From: VRUE01 sp963699215
GTDB lineage: Bacteria; Actinomycetota; Thermoleophilia; Solirubrobacterales; 70-9
Length of the DNA stretch: 64,000 bases
Assembly: GCA_963699215.1 (NCBI GenBank)
Contig: OY969422.1
Coordinates: 1,550,001 to 1,614,000 of the forward strand
Reading direction: 5' to 3'
A model generated the notes under the pieces. That model did no database searches. It saw only the letters and a program-made list of their open reading frames with translations, and was not told where the DNA came from. Below are positions 41,561 to 49,695 of this stretch, piece by piece. Made by a program: the position numbers and the translations under genes. Positions within the stretch are counted from its first letter, which is position 1, and each line of letters begins with the position of its first letter.

Positions 41561-41777
41561 CGGCAAGCTGGTCAAGGTCGGCTACGCCCAGCAGCAGGCT
41601 GAGGCGGAAATGATCCAGGGCCTGCTCTCCGAGCACGGCATCCCGAGCATGCTGAGGCGGGCGGCCGGCTTCGACGTGCCCGACTTCCTCGCCGCCGGCC
41701 CGCGGGAAGTCCTCGTCGCCGAGGAGCTAGCCGAGCAAGCACGCGAAGTGCTCGAGGGCACGCCCGGAACCGACTAG
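41547..41777 (+). CDS. DUF2007-type putative signal-transducing protein
   Basis: 76 codons from a TTG that overlaps the mec 3' end by 14 bp. The sequence KVGYAQQQAEAEMIQGLLSE and IPSMLRRAAGFDVPDFLAAG is typical of the small DUF2007 domain; no biochemical role is known. It is translationally coupled to mec. Its stop shares CTAG with the stop of the convergent CrtA-like gene. Confidence 0.8.
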   Translation: MQSGSGKLVKVGYAQQQAEAEMIQGLLSEHGIPSMLRRAAGFDVPDFLAAGPREVLVAEELAEQAREVLEGTPGTD

Positions 41778-42451
41778 GCCGTCGCCAGCGGGTCGCGGCC
41801 GTCCCAGCTGCCCTGCGAGGCGTAGGGACGGAAGCGGATGAAGGCCGATTCGTGGTGGAAGGGACGCGCCCGGTCGGCTCGCACCGCCGCTTGGTGGGAG
41901 CCCGCGCCGTCGAAGGCGTACGCGCGCATCGCCGCCGCGCTGCGCCAGATCGAGAAGGTCGAGACGAGTCGCGGCAGCGCCGGTCGGGCGAAGCCGGTAA
42001 CGGCGAGGACGGCCGGATTGTCGACGGCATCGCGTTCGGCGGGTGCGCCGGCCTTGAGGAAGGGCCGGGTGCGGAGAAATCGCAGGCGGCCGAGCGTGAG
42101 CGCGACCACGGGCTCGTCGTCGTCGACGGGCACCTCTCGGGTCGGCAACCCCGGCATCGCCGACCATGAGCCGAAGCAGCGAAGCGGCTGGAGGCGGGTG
42201 TGCCAGCCACCCGCCAGTTGCCTGCCGAAGGAATGGGAGGCGAGGAAGCGGTCGAGCGCTCCGTCGTCCTGCCAGGCGGCGATCAGGCCGATCCGGCTCA
42301 GGTCGGGCTGCGGCACGCGCTTGGCGAGCGGGGCGGTTATCGCGGGTTCGGCCGAGATCAGACCTGGGGCCTCGGCGACTCTCGGTCGCTGGAAGAGCAG
42401 GCGCTGTGCCCGCAGCGGGCCGACGTCGGCGATGTGAACGGAGACGATCAT
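41774..42451 (-). CDS. spheroidene monooxygenase (CrtA)-like protein
   Basis: 225 codons; AGGAGG 10 nt before the ATG. The features ALTLGRLRFLRTRPF, STFSIWRSAAAMRAYAF and RFRPYASQGSWDG match the CrtA-like family. CrtA proper is a carotenoid 2-ketolase of purple bacteria; actinobacterial members often occur without carotenoid genes, and none is seen here, so the substrate is open. It is divergent from a TetR gene with a palindrome between them, so it is probably the regulator's target. Confidence 0.82.
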   Translation of the reverse strand: MIVSVHIADVGPLRAQRLLFQRPRVAEAPGLISAEPAITAPLAKRVPQPDLSRIGLIAAWQDDGALDRFLASHSFGRQLAGGWHTRLQPLRCFGSWSAMPGLPTREVPVDDDEPVVALTLGRLRFLRTRPFLKAGAPAERDAVDNPAVLAVTGFARPALPRLVSTFSIWRSAAAMRAYAFDGAGSHQAAVRADRARPFHHESAFIRFRPYASQGSWDGRDPLATA

Positions 42452-42512
42452 CCTGGCGCTACCTCCTGCGCGATGGCTAACCTAACGACAACTAGGAAGT
42501 GCGCGGGACCGT

Positions 42513-42530
42513 ACTTAGGCGAGACTAAGT
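42513..42530. promoter_or_regulatory. palindromic operator between the CrtA-like and TetR genes
   Basis: ACTTAG-GCGAGA-CTAAGT, perfect 6-bp arms, nested within a wider dyad GACAAC (42487-42492) / GTTGTC (42529-42534). It touches the TTG start at 42530. Position and form suit a TetR operator for both divergent genes. Confidence 0.6.
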
Positions 42531-43183
42531 TGTCAACCGAGACCCAAACCGGACGGAAGCCGCGCCGCCGCCTGACGGCATCGGCGCGCCGCGAGGTGAT
42601 CGCGACCGCCGCCGCCGAGCTGTTCGCGGAGCGCGGCTACCGCGGCGCCTCGATCGAGCAGATCGCCCGCCGGTCCGGCGTCACGCCGCCCGTCGTCTAC
42701 GAACACTTCGAGTCCAAGCGCGAGCTCTACCGCGATCTGCTCGAGCGGCATTTCGCCGAGCTGCGCGAGGTCTGGCGCGAGCATTTCGTCGGCGACGACC
42801 CGCCCGAGCGGCGGGTCGCTCGCTCCTTCGACGCCTGGTTCGCCTATGTCGAAGCGCATCCGTTTGCCGGGCGGGTGCTCTTCCGCTACAGCACCGACCC
42901 CGAGATCGAGGCGGTCCACGCCGAGGTCGCCGCGCGCAGCCGCGAGGCGATCCTGCCGCTCTTCGCCGCCGAGCAGGGGGCCGAGAACGTCGCCGGCTCG
43001 GTTGCCGGCGAGGGGATCGAAATGGTTTGGGTGGTGCTTCGCGGCGTGCTCCAGGGGCTGGCGGTCTGGTGGTCGGAGCATCCGCACGTCCCCCGCGAGC
43101 GGGTGGTGGCGACCGCGATGAACTCGCTCTGGATCGGCTTCGAGCGGGCTCAGGCCGGCGAGATATGGGGGGCGGCCGAGTGA
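42530..43183 (+). CDS. TetR family regulator divergent from the CrtA-like gene
   Basis: 217 codons from the TTG at 42530; an ATG at 42473 is in frame but would place the operator inside the gene. HTH: LFAERGYRGASIEQIARRSG and VTPPVVYEHFESKRELY. The C-terminal domain is of the common TetR_C type. It probably controls its own gene and the CrtA-like gene through the palindrome next to its start. Confidence 0.85.
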   Translation: MSTETQTGRKPRRRLTASARREVIATAAAELFAERGYRGASIEQIARRSGVTPPVVYEHFESKRELYRDLLERHFAELREVWREHFVGDDPPERRVARSFDAWFAYVEAHPFAGRVLFRYSTDPEIEAVHAEVAARSREAILPLFAAEQGAENVAGSVAGEGIEMVWVVLRGVLQGLAVWWSEHPHVPRERVVATAMNSLWIGFERAQAGEIWGAAE

Positions 43184-43210
43184 GCCGCTGGGAGACGGCG
43201 CGCTTGAGCC

Positions 43211-43966
43211 TCAGGTTGTGCTCGGCCGGGCGACCGCTCGCAGGTAGTCGCGCCAGGCGGACTCGATTTCGCCTACCCCGGCGTCAAAGGCTGCTTCCAG
43301 CGTCGGGGCGGAGCCGCCGGGGTGGAGGTGGAGGGCGAGCCGCTCGCAAGCCTCCGGTCCGCGCTCGGACTCGAGCAGGTCGAAGATCGTGCCGCCGAGG
43401 ATGACGGCGTCGCGCCGCGAGGGCGGGAACGAGGGGCGCGCGCTCTCGCGCAGGCGCCTGATCACCGCCGCCCGGTAGAGCCCGACCTGGCGGGCAAAGT
43501 ACTGAGCGGCGCCCTCCACCAGCCAGGCCCAGCCGAGGTAACGGGCGAAGCGACGCGGCGTCCAGGAGGGGGGGAGATCGGGGTTGTTGGCGGCGATCAC
43601 GAGCTGGGCGTAGAGGCGCTCGGCGGTGCCGCGCAGCGCCTCGCGCGAGTCTTCGCCGCCGGCGCGCCGCTCCATGTGGGGGTCGTTGAGCACGTGCAGC
43701 TCGGTCGCCATCGCCCAGCCGGCCAGGTAGCGCCGTCCCGCCGGCGCCGCGGACCAGCGCGCCGCGGGCAGGAACGGGTGCGCCATCGCGAGCAGCGCCG
43801 GGTTGGTGTGGACGACGACGGTGACGTCGCCGGGGACCGTCGCGAAGCGGTCCTCGAGCCGCAGACGCAGTTCCTCCATGCGGTCGAGGGTGCGCTCGGC
43901 GAACGCCGCGTCGCCGCTGTCGTGGCGCGCGGTGAAGCTAAGCGAGTGCGTCTCGACCCAGGGAAT
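43211..43966 (-). CDS. degenerate MA-type peptidase-like protein, ATT start proposed
   Basis: 251 codons if read from the ATT at 43966, 222 from the first ATG at 43879. The stretch from ATT (PWVETHSLSFTARHD, FAERTLDRMEELRLRL) looks like the natural N-terminus, and no ATG, GTG or TTG lies between it and the stop at about 43976. TAGGCT sits 6 nt before the ATT, just where the leaderless boxes of other genes sit. The fold recalls gluzincin (peptidase MA-like) proteins: AWLVEGAAQYFARQ is the usual second-Glu motif, but the HExxH that should come before it reads LYAQLV. Catalytic activity is therefore unlikely. Confidence 0.65.
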   Translation of the reverse strand: MPWVETHSLSFTARHDSGDAAFAERTLDRMEELRLRLEDRFATVPGDVTVVVHTNPALLAMAHPFLPAARWSAAPAGRRYLAGWAMATELHVLNDPHMERRAGGEDSREALRGTAERLYAQLVIAANNPDLPPSWTPRRFARYLGWAWLVEGAAQYFARQVGLYRAAVIRRLRESARPSFPPSRRDAVILGGTIFDLLESERGPEACERLALHLHPGGSAPTLEAAFDAGVGEIESAWRDYLRAVARPSTT

Positions 43967-43989
43967 GGGGCGAGCCTACTAAGGCCGTC

Positions 43990-44619
43990 TTAGACCAGGA
44001 CGGGCTCGGAGGCCGTGCAAACCGAGTGGATCTCGTTGCGGGCGCGGTCGAACTCCTCGTCCGCCATCACGGGCGTGCCCTCGAAGGGCAGGTCGCGGTC
44101 GATCTCGACCCAGGAGCGGCAGCCGTGGTACTCGTCGCGGACGCGGACCGTGACGGGCCGCGGAATGCGGTGGACTCGCAGCAGCAGGATGTGGAGCGGG
44201 TGCCGCCGCTTCCAGTTGAGCCGCTTCTCGGCGTAGTCCGGGGTCCAGACGTAGTAGGGGGAGAGGTCGTCGACGATGCGCGGGTTGGTGACCGTCAGGT
44301 GATCGGTCACCTCGGCCCAGCAGCGCAGCCGGACGCGGTCGGGCTGTGGGATGCCGCCATCCTGGATCAGCGCCGCCGGGGGCGGCTCCTCGTCGGGCCA
44401 GACGCCCTCCTCGAGGGCGCGGCGCAGCTCTGGGTGATGCGACTCGCGGACCAGGTTGTTGCGCTGGTGATCGAACGTCGGGTAGAGGAAGAAGCGCTCG
44501 TGGTCGAGCTCGAAGTGCTTGCTCTCCTCGCGGATGCCGCCCTTGCGCAGGGTCAGCAGCTGCTCGCCCTCGGCGAGGGCGCGCACCGTTACTGCCCATT
44601 CCTTTAAAGCGATCGGCAT
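43990..44619 (-). CDS. DUF1802 family protein
   Basis: 209 codons. ALKEWAVTVRALAEGEQLLT, LRKGGIREESKHFELDHERF and FFLYPTFDHQ are the DUF1802 signature. The role is unknown; the family is found in cyanobacteria and actinobacteria. The ATG at 44619 is preferred since the conserved part starts at once; the open frame extends further up without conserved features. A palindrome CTAAG-GCCGT-CTTAG overlaps its stop. Confidence 0.85.
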   Translation of the reverse strand: MPIALKEWAVTVRALAEGEQLLTLRKGGIREESKHFELDHERFFLYPTFDHQRNNLVRESHHPELRRALEEGVWPDEEPPPAALIQDGGIPQPDRVRLRCWAEVTDHLTVTNPRIVDDLSPYYVWTPDYAEKRLNWKRRHPLHILLLRVHRIPRPVTVRVRDEYHGCRSWVEIDRDLPFEGTPVMADEEFDRARNEIHSVCTASEPVLV

Positions 44620-44670
44620 ATTGAAGTCGTACCTGAGAAGGCTGTGAGTCCTGTGTGACTGGGAGGTTGG

Positions 44671-44721
44671 CGCCTTTGGACCCCTGTCCAGGCGAGAAAG
44701 CCCCGCCAAGGCTGGGCATTT
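44671..44721 (-). terminator. hairpins downstream of hyuB
   Basis: CGCCT/AGGCG with inner GGAC/GTCC (44671-44694) and GCCCCGCC-AA-GGCTGGGC (44700-44717). Read on the minus strand the second stem is followed by TTTCT, so it can end hyuB transcription. The 139-bp gap between hyuB and DUF1802 holds nothing else I can support. Confidence 0.45.
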
Positions 44722-44758
44722 TAGACCAGGCAGGCCGAATCGCCAAATTAACGGCCGT

Positions 44759-46273
44759 TTATGACGGGCTCCGGCCGCTTCCCCCGCCTCCCGGCGTCTC
44801 GATCCGCAGCCTGTCGCCTGACCGCAGATCGCCCTCGTCCTTGCCCGGCAGCGGCTCGCCGTTGAGGAAGTCGCGGCCGGCCTCGCCATCGCCGCCGCCG
44901 TCGCGGCCCCGCGGCCGGTGGCGCCTGCGCTCGCCGATCAGCGTGTACCGCATCGGCGCCAACGCTTCGATCTCGCGCGCGATCCCATCGCCGCCGGGGT
45001 GCTGGCCGTCGCCGCCGCTTCCACGGCGCAGAGAGAGCTCGCGGACGCGCAGCGGGAACTCGGTCTCCAGCGCCTCGACCGGCGTGTTGAGCGTGTTCGA
45101 CATCGCGACGTGGATCGCGCTCGGCCCGTCGGCGTCCGGGCACCCTCCCTGGCCGCCACCGAGCGTCTCGTAGTAGGTGAAGTCCTCGCTCGCGAGGGTC
45201 AGGTTGTTCATCGTCCCCTGTCCCTGGGCGGGGACCGGACGCGCTCCCGAGAGGGCGGCGATCGTCAGGTCGGCGACGCGGCTGGAAGTCTCGACGTTAC
45301 CGGCGGCGACGGCGGCTGGGTAGCGGGCGTTGAGGATGCAGCCCGGCGGAGCGATCGCCTCGATCGGCCGGTAGGCGCCGGCGCAGGGCGGCGCATCGGG
45401 ATCGGTCAGCACCCGCACCGCGAAGAACGCCGCCGATTTGGTCACCGAGAGCGGGCAGTTGAGGTTGCCGTCGATTTGGGGATTGGTGCCGCTGAAATCG
45501 AGCGTCAGCCGGTCGCCACGGACCGTCGCCTGCAGCCGCAGGACCACGTCGCGGGCGCTTCCGTTCGCGTCGTCCTCGAGCACGTCCTCGGCTCGGTAGG
45601 TCCCGTCCGGCAGCGCCTCCAGGGCGACGCGGGTGCGCCGCTCGGCGTAAGCGAGGATCTCCTCCATGGCGGCACGCAGTTGCGCGGAGCCGTGGCGCTC
45701 GGCCAGCTCGCCGAGGCGCTGCCCCCCGATCCGGTTGGCCGCCGCCTGGGCGCGCAGGTCGGCGAGGCGCTGACGGGGAGAGCGCATCTGCGCTGCGAGT
45801 CGCTCCAGGTCGCCCTCCCCGACGCGAGTGGGCGGGATCGTCAAGCCCTCTTCGTCGAGCGTGCGCGAGCGAGCGGGCATCCCGGCCGGGCTGGGGCCGC
45901 CGATGTCGGCGTGGTGGGCGCGGCAGGCGGCGAAGCCGAGCAGCTCCGCGGCGGCGAAGACCGGCGAGATCAGGGTGACGTCGGGCAGGTGGGTGCCGCC
46001 GCGGTAGGGGTCGTTGAGGATCCAGGAGTCGCCGGGGCGGTGCTCCTCGTCCAGCACCGCGGCGACCGCATCCGGCATCGAGCCGAGGTGAACCGGGATG
46101 TGCTCCGCCTGCATCACCAGCTCGCCGCGGGCGTCGAAGAGCGCGGTCGAGCAGTCGTGGCGCTCCTTGATGTTGGCCGAGTAGGCGGAGCGGATCAGCG
46201 AGGCGCCCATCTCGTCGCAGGCGGCGCGCAGGCCGCCGATCGTCACCTGCAGGCTGACCGGGTCCAACTTCAT
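44759..46273 (-). CDS. hyuB: hydantoinase B / oxoprolinase family protein
   Basis: 504 codons; ATG overlaps the hyuA stop as ATGA. Starts with DPVSLQVTIGGLRAACDEMG and contains NDPYRGGTHLPDVTLISPVF and GGGQGGCPDADGPSA, all typical of HyuB. With HyuA it forms an ATP-dependent hydrolase or carboxylase for cyclic amides or related compounds (N-methylhydantoin, 5-oxoproline, acetone); the substrate cannot be read from sequence. It is the last gene of the unit. Confidence 0.92.
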   Translation of the reverse strand: MKLDPVSLQVTIGGLRAACDEMGASLIRSAYSANIKERHDCSTALFDARGELVMQAEHIPVHLGSMPDAVAAVLDEEHRPGDSWILNDPYRGGTHLPDVTLISPVFAAAELLGFAACRAHHADIGGPSPAGMPARSRTLDEEGLTIPPTRVGEGDLERLAAQMRSPRQRLADLRAQAAANRIGGQRLGELAERHGSAQLRAAMEEILAYAERRTRVALEALPDGTYRAEDVLEDDANGSARDVVLRLQATVRGDRLTLDFSGTNPQIDGNLNCPLSVTKSAAFFAVRVLTDPDAPPCAGAYRPIEAIAPPGCILNARYPAAVAAGNVETSSRVADLTIAALSGARPVPAQGQGTMNNLTLASEDFTYYETLGGGQGGCPDADGPSAIHVAMSNTLNTPVEALETEFPLRVRELSLRRGSGGDGQHPGGDGIAREIEALAPMRYTLIGERRRHRPRGRDGGGDGEAGRDFLNGEPLPGKDEGDLRSGDRLRIETPGGGGSGRSPS

Positions 46274-48249
46274 CTCCGCCCCTCCGCGAGGATCGTTCCG
46301 GCGTCGTCGACCTCGGCCTGCCAGCCCGGCGGGACGACGAAGGTCGCCTCGGGCAGCTCGAAGACGACCGGCCCCTGGGCCTCGAAGCCGGCGGGCGGCT
46401 CGCCGCGCAGGGTCGGCGTCTCGATCCACTCGCCGCCGAAGCGCACCGGCCGGCTGTCCTCCTCTAGTCGGCCTTCGGCAGCGGCGCGGAAGCGGGGTCG
46501 CGGCCCAGGTGCCACCAGCGCCAGGCGGATGTGGACGAGGACCACCTCGCCGTCGGGGTCGCGGTGGCCGTAGCGCCGCTCGTGCGCCTGCTCGAAGCCT
46601 GCAGCGAGGTCGGCTGGGTCGGGGCGAACGGGTCCGGAGACCGGCAGCTCGAAGGCCTGGCCCGCGTAGCGCATCTCGTAGACGACCTCGGGCTCTGCCG
46701 CGTCCAGCGCGCCGTCCAGCCGGGAGACCAGCTCCTCGACCTCGGCGGCGATCCGCTCGGCGCTGAGCTCGGCGCCGCTCAGCATCACGGTGCGGGTGGT
46801 GTCGCGGCGGCGGTCGGAGGCGCAGAGGCCGAGGGCCGAGAGGACGCCGCCCGCCCGCGGACAGAGGATGCGCCCGATCCCGACCTCGGCGGCGATCGCC
46901 GCCGCGTGCATCGGACCGGCTCCGCCGAACGGCAGCAGCGCGAAGCGGCGCGGATCGATGCCGCGCTCGACCGTGACCACGCGCAGCGCTCGCACCATCT
47001 CCTGATTGGCGACCCGCACGATTCCCTCGGCGGCCTCCAGCTCGCCGAGGTCGAGCGATCCCGCCAGCGCGCCGACGGCGCGCTGGGCGGCGTCGAAGTC
47101 GAGCGCGACGCCGCCGGCCAAGGTCGAGTCGGCGGCGAGGTTGCCGAGCAGCAGGTTGGCGTCGGTAACGGTCGGCTCGGTCCCGCCTCGCCCGTAGCAG
47201 GCAGGCCCCGGCTCGGCCCCCGCCGAGCGCGGGCCGACCCGCAGTGCGCCGCCGGGATCGCGCCAGCCGACCGAGCCCCCGCCGGCGCCGACCGTGTGCA
47301 CGTCGACCATCGGCAGCTGGATCGTGCGGCCGCCGATCTGGCGCGAGTCGGTCCGCCGCACCTCGCCGCCCTCGATCACGCAGACGTCGCAGGAGGTGCC
47401 GCCCATGTCGAGCCCGAGGGCGTTGCCGTCGCCGCACGAGCGCGCGAGCAGCCCGGCGCCGACCGCGCCGCCGGCGGGCCCGGAGAGAACGCTCCACGCG
47501 CCTGCTCTCGCCGCTTCCTCGGCGGCGGCGACGCCGCCCGAGGACTGCATCACGAGCGGGCGCGGGAGCCCGGCCGCCGCCGCGGCGTCGCCGAGTCGCC
47601 CCAGGTAGCGGCCGAGCAGCGGCGAGAGGTAGGCGTCGATCGTCGTCGTCGAGCAGCGCTCGTACTCGCGGAAGCGGGGCAGGACCTCGTGCGAGGCCGA
47701 GACGTGGATGTGGGGAAGCTGGCGACGCAGATGCGCGTCGATCGTCCGCTCGTGGCTCGGATCCAGGTAGGAGAAGAGCAGGCAGATCGCGACCGACTCG
47801 GCGCCACTCTCCTCGACCAGATCCGTCAGGCGCTGCGCCTCGCCGGCGGCCAGCGGCTCGATCTCCCCCTCGGGCCCGACCCTCTCCGCCGCCTCGAAGC
47901 GCTGCTCCGGCCCGACCAGGGGCGCCGGCTTGGGGCTGCACAGCCGGTACAGCTCCGGCCGGTCCTGGCGGCCGATCTCGAGCAGGTCGGCGAAGCCCGC
48001 GGTGGCGATCAGCGCAGTGCGGGCGCCGCGTTCCTCGAGCAGCGCGTTGGTCCCGACCGTCATCCCGTGGGCGAAGGTCTCGACCGCCGCGGGCTCGGCC
48101 CCGGCGCGCCGCAGCACCTCCTCGACCGCACCGATCACCGCCACGGACTGATCCTCGGGGGTGGTCGGCAGCTTCGCCGTGTGAACCGCCTCGCCGTCGA
48201 AGAGGACGGCGTCGGTGAAGGTGCCGCCTACGTCGACTCCCAGCAGCAC
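46270..48249 (-). CDS. hyuA: hydantoinase A / oxoprolinase family protein
   Basis: 659 codons from the GTG at 48249, directly after the TAG of the nadB-like gene. N-terminal ASKHA-type phosphate loop DVGGTFTDAVLF, then HGMTVGTNALLEERG, SSGGVAAAEEA and LGLDMGGTSCDVCVI, all diagnostic. It is the ATPase partner of HyuB. Family length is normal (650-700). Confidence 0.93.
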   Translation of the reverse strand: MLLGVDVGGTFTDAVLFDGEAVHTAKLPTTPEDQSVAVIGAVEEVLRRAGAEPAAVETFAHGMTVGTNALLEERGARTALIATAGFADLLEIGRQDRPELYRLCSPKPAPLVGPEQRFEAAERVGPEGEIEPLAAGEAQRLTDLVEESGAESVAICLLFSYLDPSHERTIDAHLRRQLPHIHVSASHEVLPRFREYERCSTTTIDAYLSPLLGRYLGRLGDAAAAAGLPRPLVMQSSGGVAAAEEAARAGAWSVLSGPAGGAVGAGLLARSCGDGNALGLDMGGTSCDVCVIEGGEVRRTDSRQIGGRTIQLPMVDVHTVGAGGGSVGWRDPGGALRVGPRSAGAEPGPACYGRGGTEPTVTDANLLLGNLAADSTLAGGVALDFDAAQRAVGALAGSLDLGELEAAEGIVRVANQEMVRALRVVTVERGIDPRRFALLPFGGAGPMHAAAIAAEVGIGRILCPRAGGVLSALGLCASDRRRDTTRTVMLSGAELSAERIAAEVEELVSRLDGALDAAEPEVVYEMRYAGQAFELPVSGPVRPDPADLAAGFEQAHERRYGHRDPDGEVVLVHIRLALVAPGPRPRFRAAAEGRLEEDSRPVRFGGEWIETPTLRGEPPAGFEAQGPVVFELPEATFVVPPGWQAEVDDAGTILAEGRR

Positions 48250-49695
48250 CTATCGCCACTCCTCGTGGCGGGTCTCGCCGTCCGGGCCGAGCACGATGTG
48301 GATGCCGTCGAGCTCGGGATCGAGGTCGGGGCGGTCGGCGCGCAGGTGGCCGCCGCGCGACTCGGTCCGCTCCAGGGCGCAGGTCGCGATCGCCGCGGCG
48401 AGCGGGTAGGGGTCGTCGAGCAGCTGGCGCAACTGCTCCGGCCGGCGCAGCGGGCCGGCGAGCCGCCAGACGGCGTCCCTGCTGGCCTCGCTGGGAGGCT
48501 CGAAGCGCCACTCGGTCGTTGCCGGGCGCTCGCTCGCCGGCTGCTCCGCGAGTGCCGCCTTCGCGGCGCGCCCGCCGAAGACGAAGCACTCGCTGAGCGA
48601 GTTGGAGGCGAGCCGGTTGGCACCGTGCAGACCGGTGCAGGAGCACTCGCCGACCGCGAGGAGGCCGGGCAGGGAGGAGCGACCGTCGAGGTCGACGGCT
48701 ACGCCGCCCATCGTGTAGTGGGCGGCGGGGGCAACCGGGACCGGCTCGGCTTGCGGGTCGAGGCCCGCCTCCCGCAGCGACCGGAAGACGTTGGGGAAGC
48801 GATCGGGGTCGATCTCGCGCAGATCGAGGCGCACGCTGCCGCCGCCGTCCACCTCGATCCGGTCGAGGATCGCCGCCGTGACCGCGTCGCGCGGCGCCAG
48901 CTCGTCGGTGAAGCGCCGGCCGGTGGCGTCGAGCAGGGTGGCGCCCTCGCCGCGCACGGCCTCGGTTATCAGCAGGCCGTCGGCGGGACTGCCGGGGAGG
49001 GCCAGCGCGGTCGGGTGGAACTGGCAGAACTCGAGGTCGGCCAGCTCGGCCCCGGCGGCCGCGGCCATGACGGCCCCGGCGCCGATCGCCCCACGGGGAT
49101 TGCTCGTGCGGCGCCAGAGCGCCGCGCCGCCGCCGGTGGCGGCGACGGTGGCGGCCGCGGCGATCGGCCCTGCGTCCGTCAGTAGCCCGTGGCAGCGCTC
49201 CCCGTCGCTCCACAGGGCGACCGCCGACGTCCGCTCGCGAACCTCGATCCGCGCCTCGGCGGCGACCATCGCGGCGAGCTTCGCGGTGATCTCGTGACCG
49301 GTCTGACTGCCGCCGGCATGGACGATGCGCCGCCGCGTGTGCCCGCCCTCCAGGCCCAGCGCAAGCTCGCCGTCGGGTTCGAGGTCGAAGGCGACGCCGC
49401 GCTCGCGCAGCTCGCGCACCGCGCCCGGTGCCTCCTCGACCAGCACCTGCACGGCCGAGGGGCGGCAGAGGCCGCGCCCGGCGGCGATCGTGTCGGCCGC
49501 GTGCCGGGCGGGGGAGTCGCCGGGCTCCAGAGCGGCGGCGAGCCCGCCCTGGGCCCAGAAGCTGGCGCTCTGGGAGAGCGGGGTGCGCGAGATCAGGCAG
49601 ACGGCGGCGCCGAGCTCCGCTGCGCGCAGCGCCGTCCAAAGCCCCGCCGCTCCGCCGCCGACGACGGCGACGTCGCACTCCGCGCTGAGGGCTAT
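48250..49695 (-). CDS. nadB: L-aspartate oxidase (NadB)-like flavoprotein, ATA start proposed
   Basis: 481 codons if started at the ATA at 49695; the first ATG/GTG/TTG in frame is a GTG at 49452, which would remove the FAD-binding VAVVGGGAAGLWTALRAAEL. The upstream in-frame stop is at 49752-49754 and only CTG and ATA lie between. ATA overlaps the TAG of the gene before it (ATAG). NadB hallmarks: FWAQGGLAAALEPGDSPARH, HPTAL, HYTMGGVAVDLDGRSSLPGL, GLHGANRLASNSLSECFVFG. It would oxidise L-aspartate to iminoaspartate for NAD, but no nadA or nadC is next to it; a related substrate linked to hyuAB is possible. Confidence 0.82.
   Translation of the reverse strand: MALSAECDVAVVGGGAAGLWTALRAAELGAAVCLISRTPLSQSASFWAQGGLAAALEPGDSPARHAADTIAAGRGLCRPSAVQVLVEEAPGAVRELRERGVAFDLEPDGELALGLEGGHTRRRIVHAGGSQTGHEITAKLAAMVAAEARIEVRERTSAVALWSDGERCHGLLTDAGPIAAAATVAATGGGAALWRRTSNPRGAIGAGAVMAAAAGAELADLEFCQFHPTALALPGSPADGLLITEAVRGEGATLLDATGRRFTDELAPRDAVTAAILDRIEVDGGGSVRLDLREIDPDRFPNVFRSLREAGLDPQAEPVPVAPAAHYTMGGVAVDLDGRSSLPGLLAVGECSCTGLHGANRLASNSLSECFVFGGRAAKAALAEQPASERPATTEWRFEPPSEASRDAVWRLAGPLRRPEQLRQLLDDPYPLAAAIATCALERTESRGGHLRADRPDLDPELDGIHIVLGPDGETRHEEWR

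Noticed and set aside
41774..42451. Carotenoid biosynthesis cluster around the CrtA-like gene
   Set aside because: No phytoene synthase, desaturase or cyclase is in the window; ispH at 8165 is far away and is a general isoprenoid enzyme.
44671..44721. Possible riboswitch between DUF1802 and hyuB
   Set aside because: The region folds into two hairpins but matches no riboswitch class I know, and its position downstream of hyuB on the minus strand suits a terminator better.
46531..49185. An 884-codon plus-strand frame opposite hyuA and nadB
   Set aside because: Composition is typical of the antisense of GC-rich genes (Arg, Gly, Val, Ala runs, no domains), and the opposite strand has well-supported genes.
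44759..49678. A 1639-codon open frame on the minus strand covering hyuB, hyuA and the nadB-like gene
   Set aside because: Only its last 504 codons (HyuB) read as a real protein. Upstream it is an Arg-rich shadow of hyuA and nadB, which have clear family motifs in other frames.
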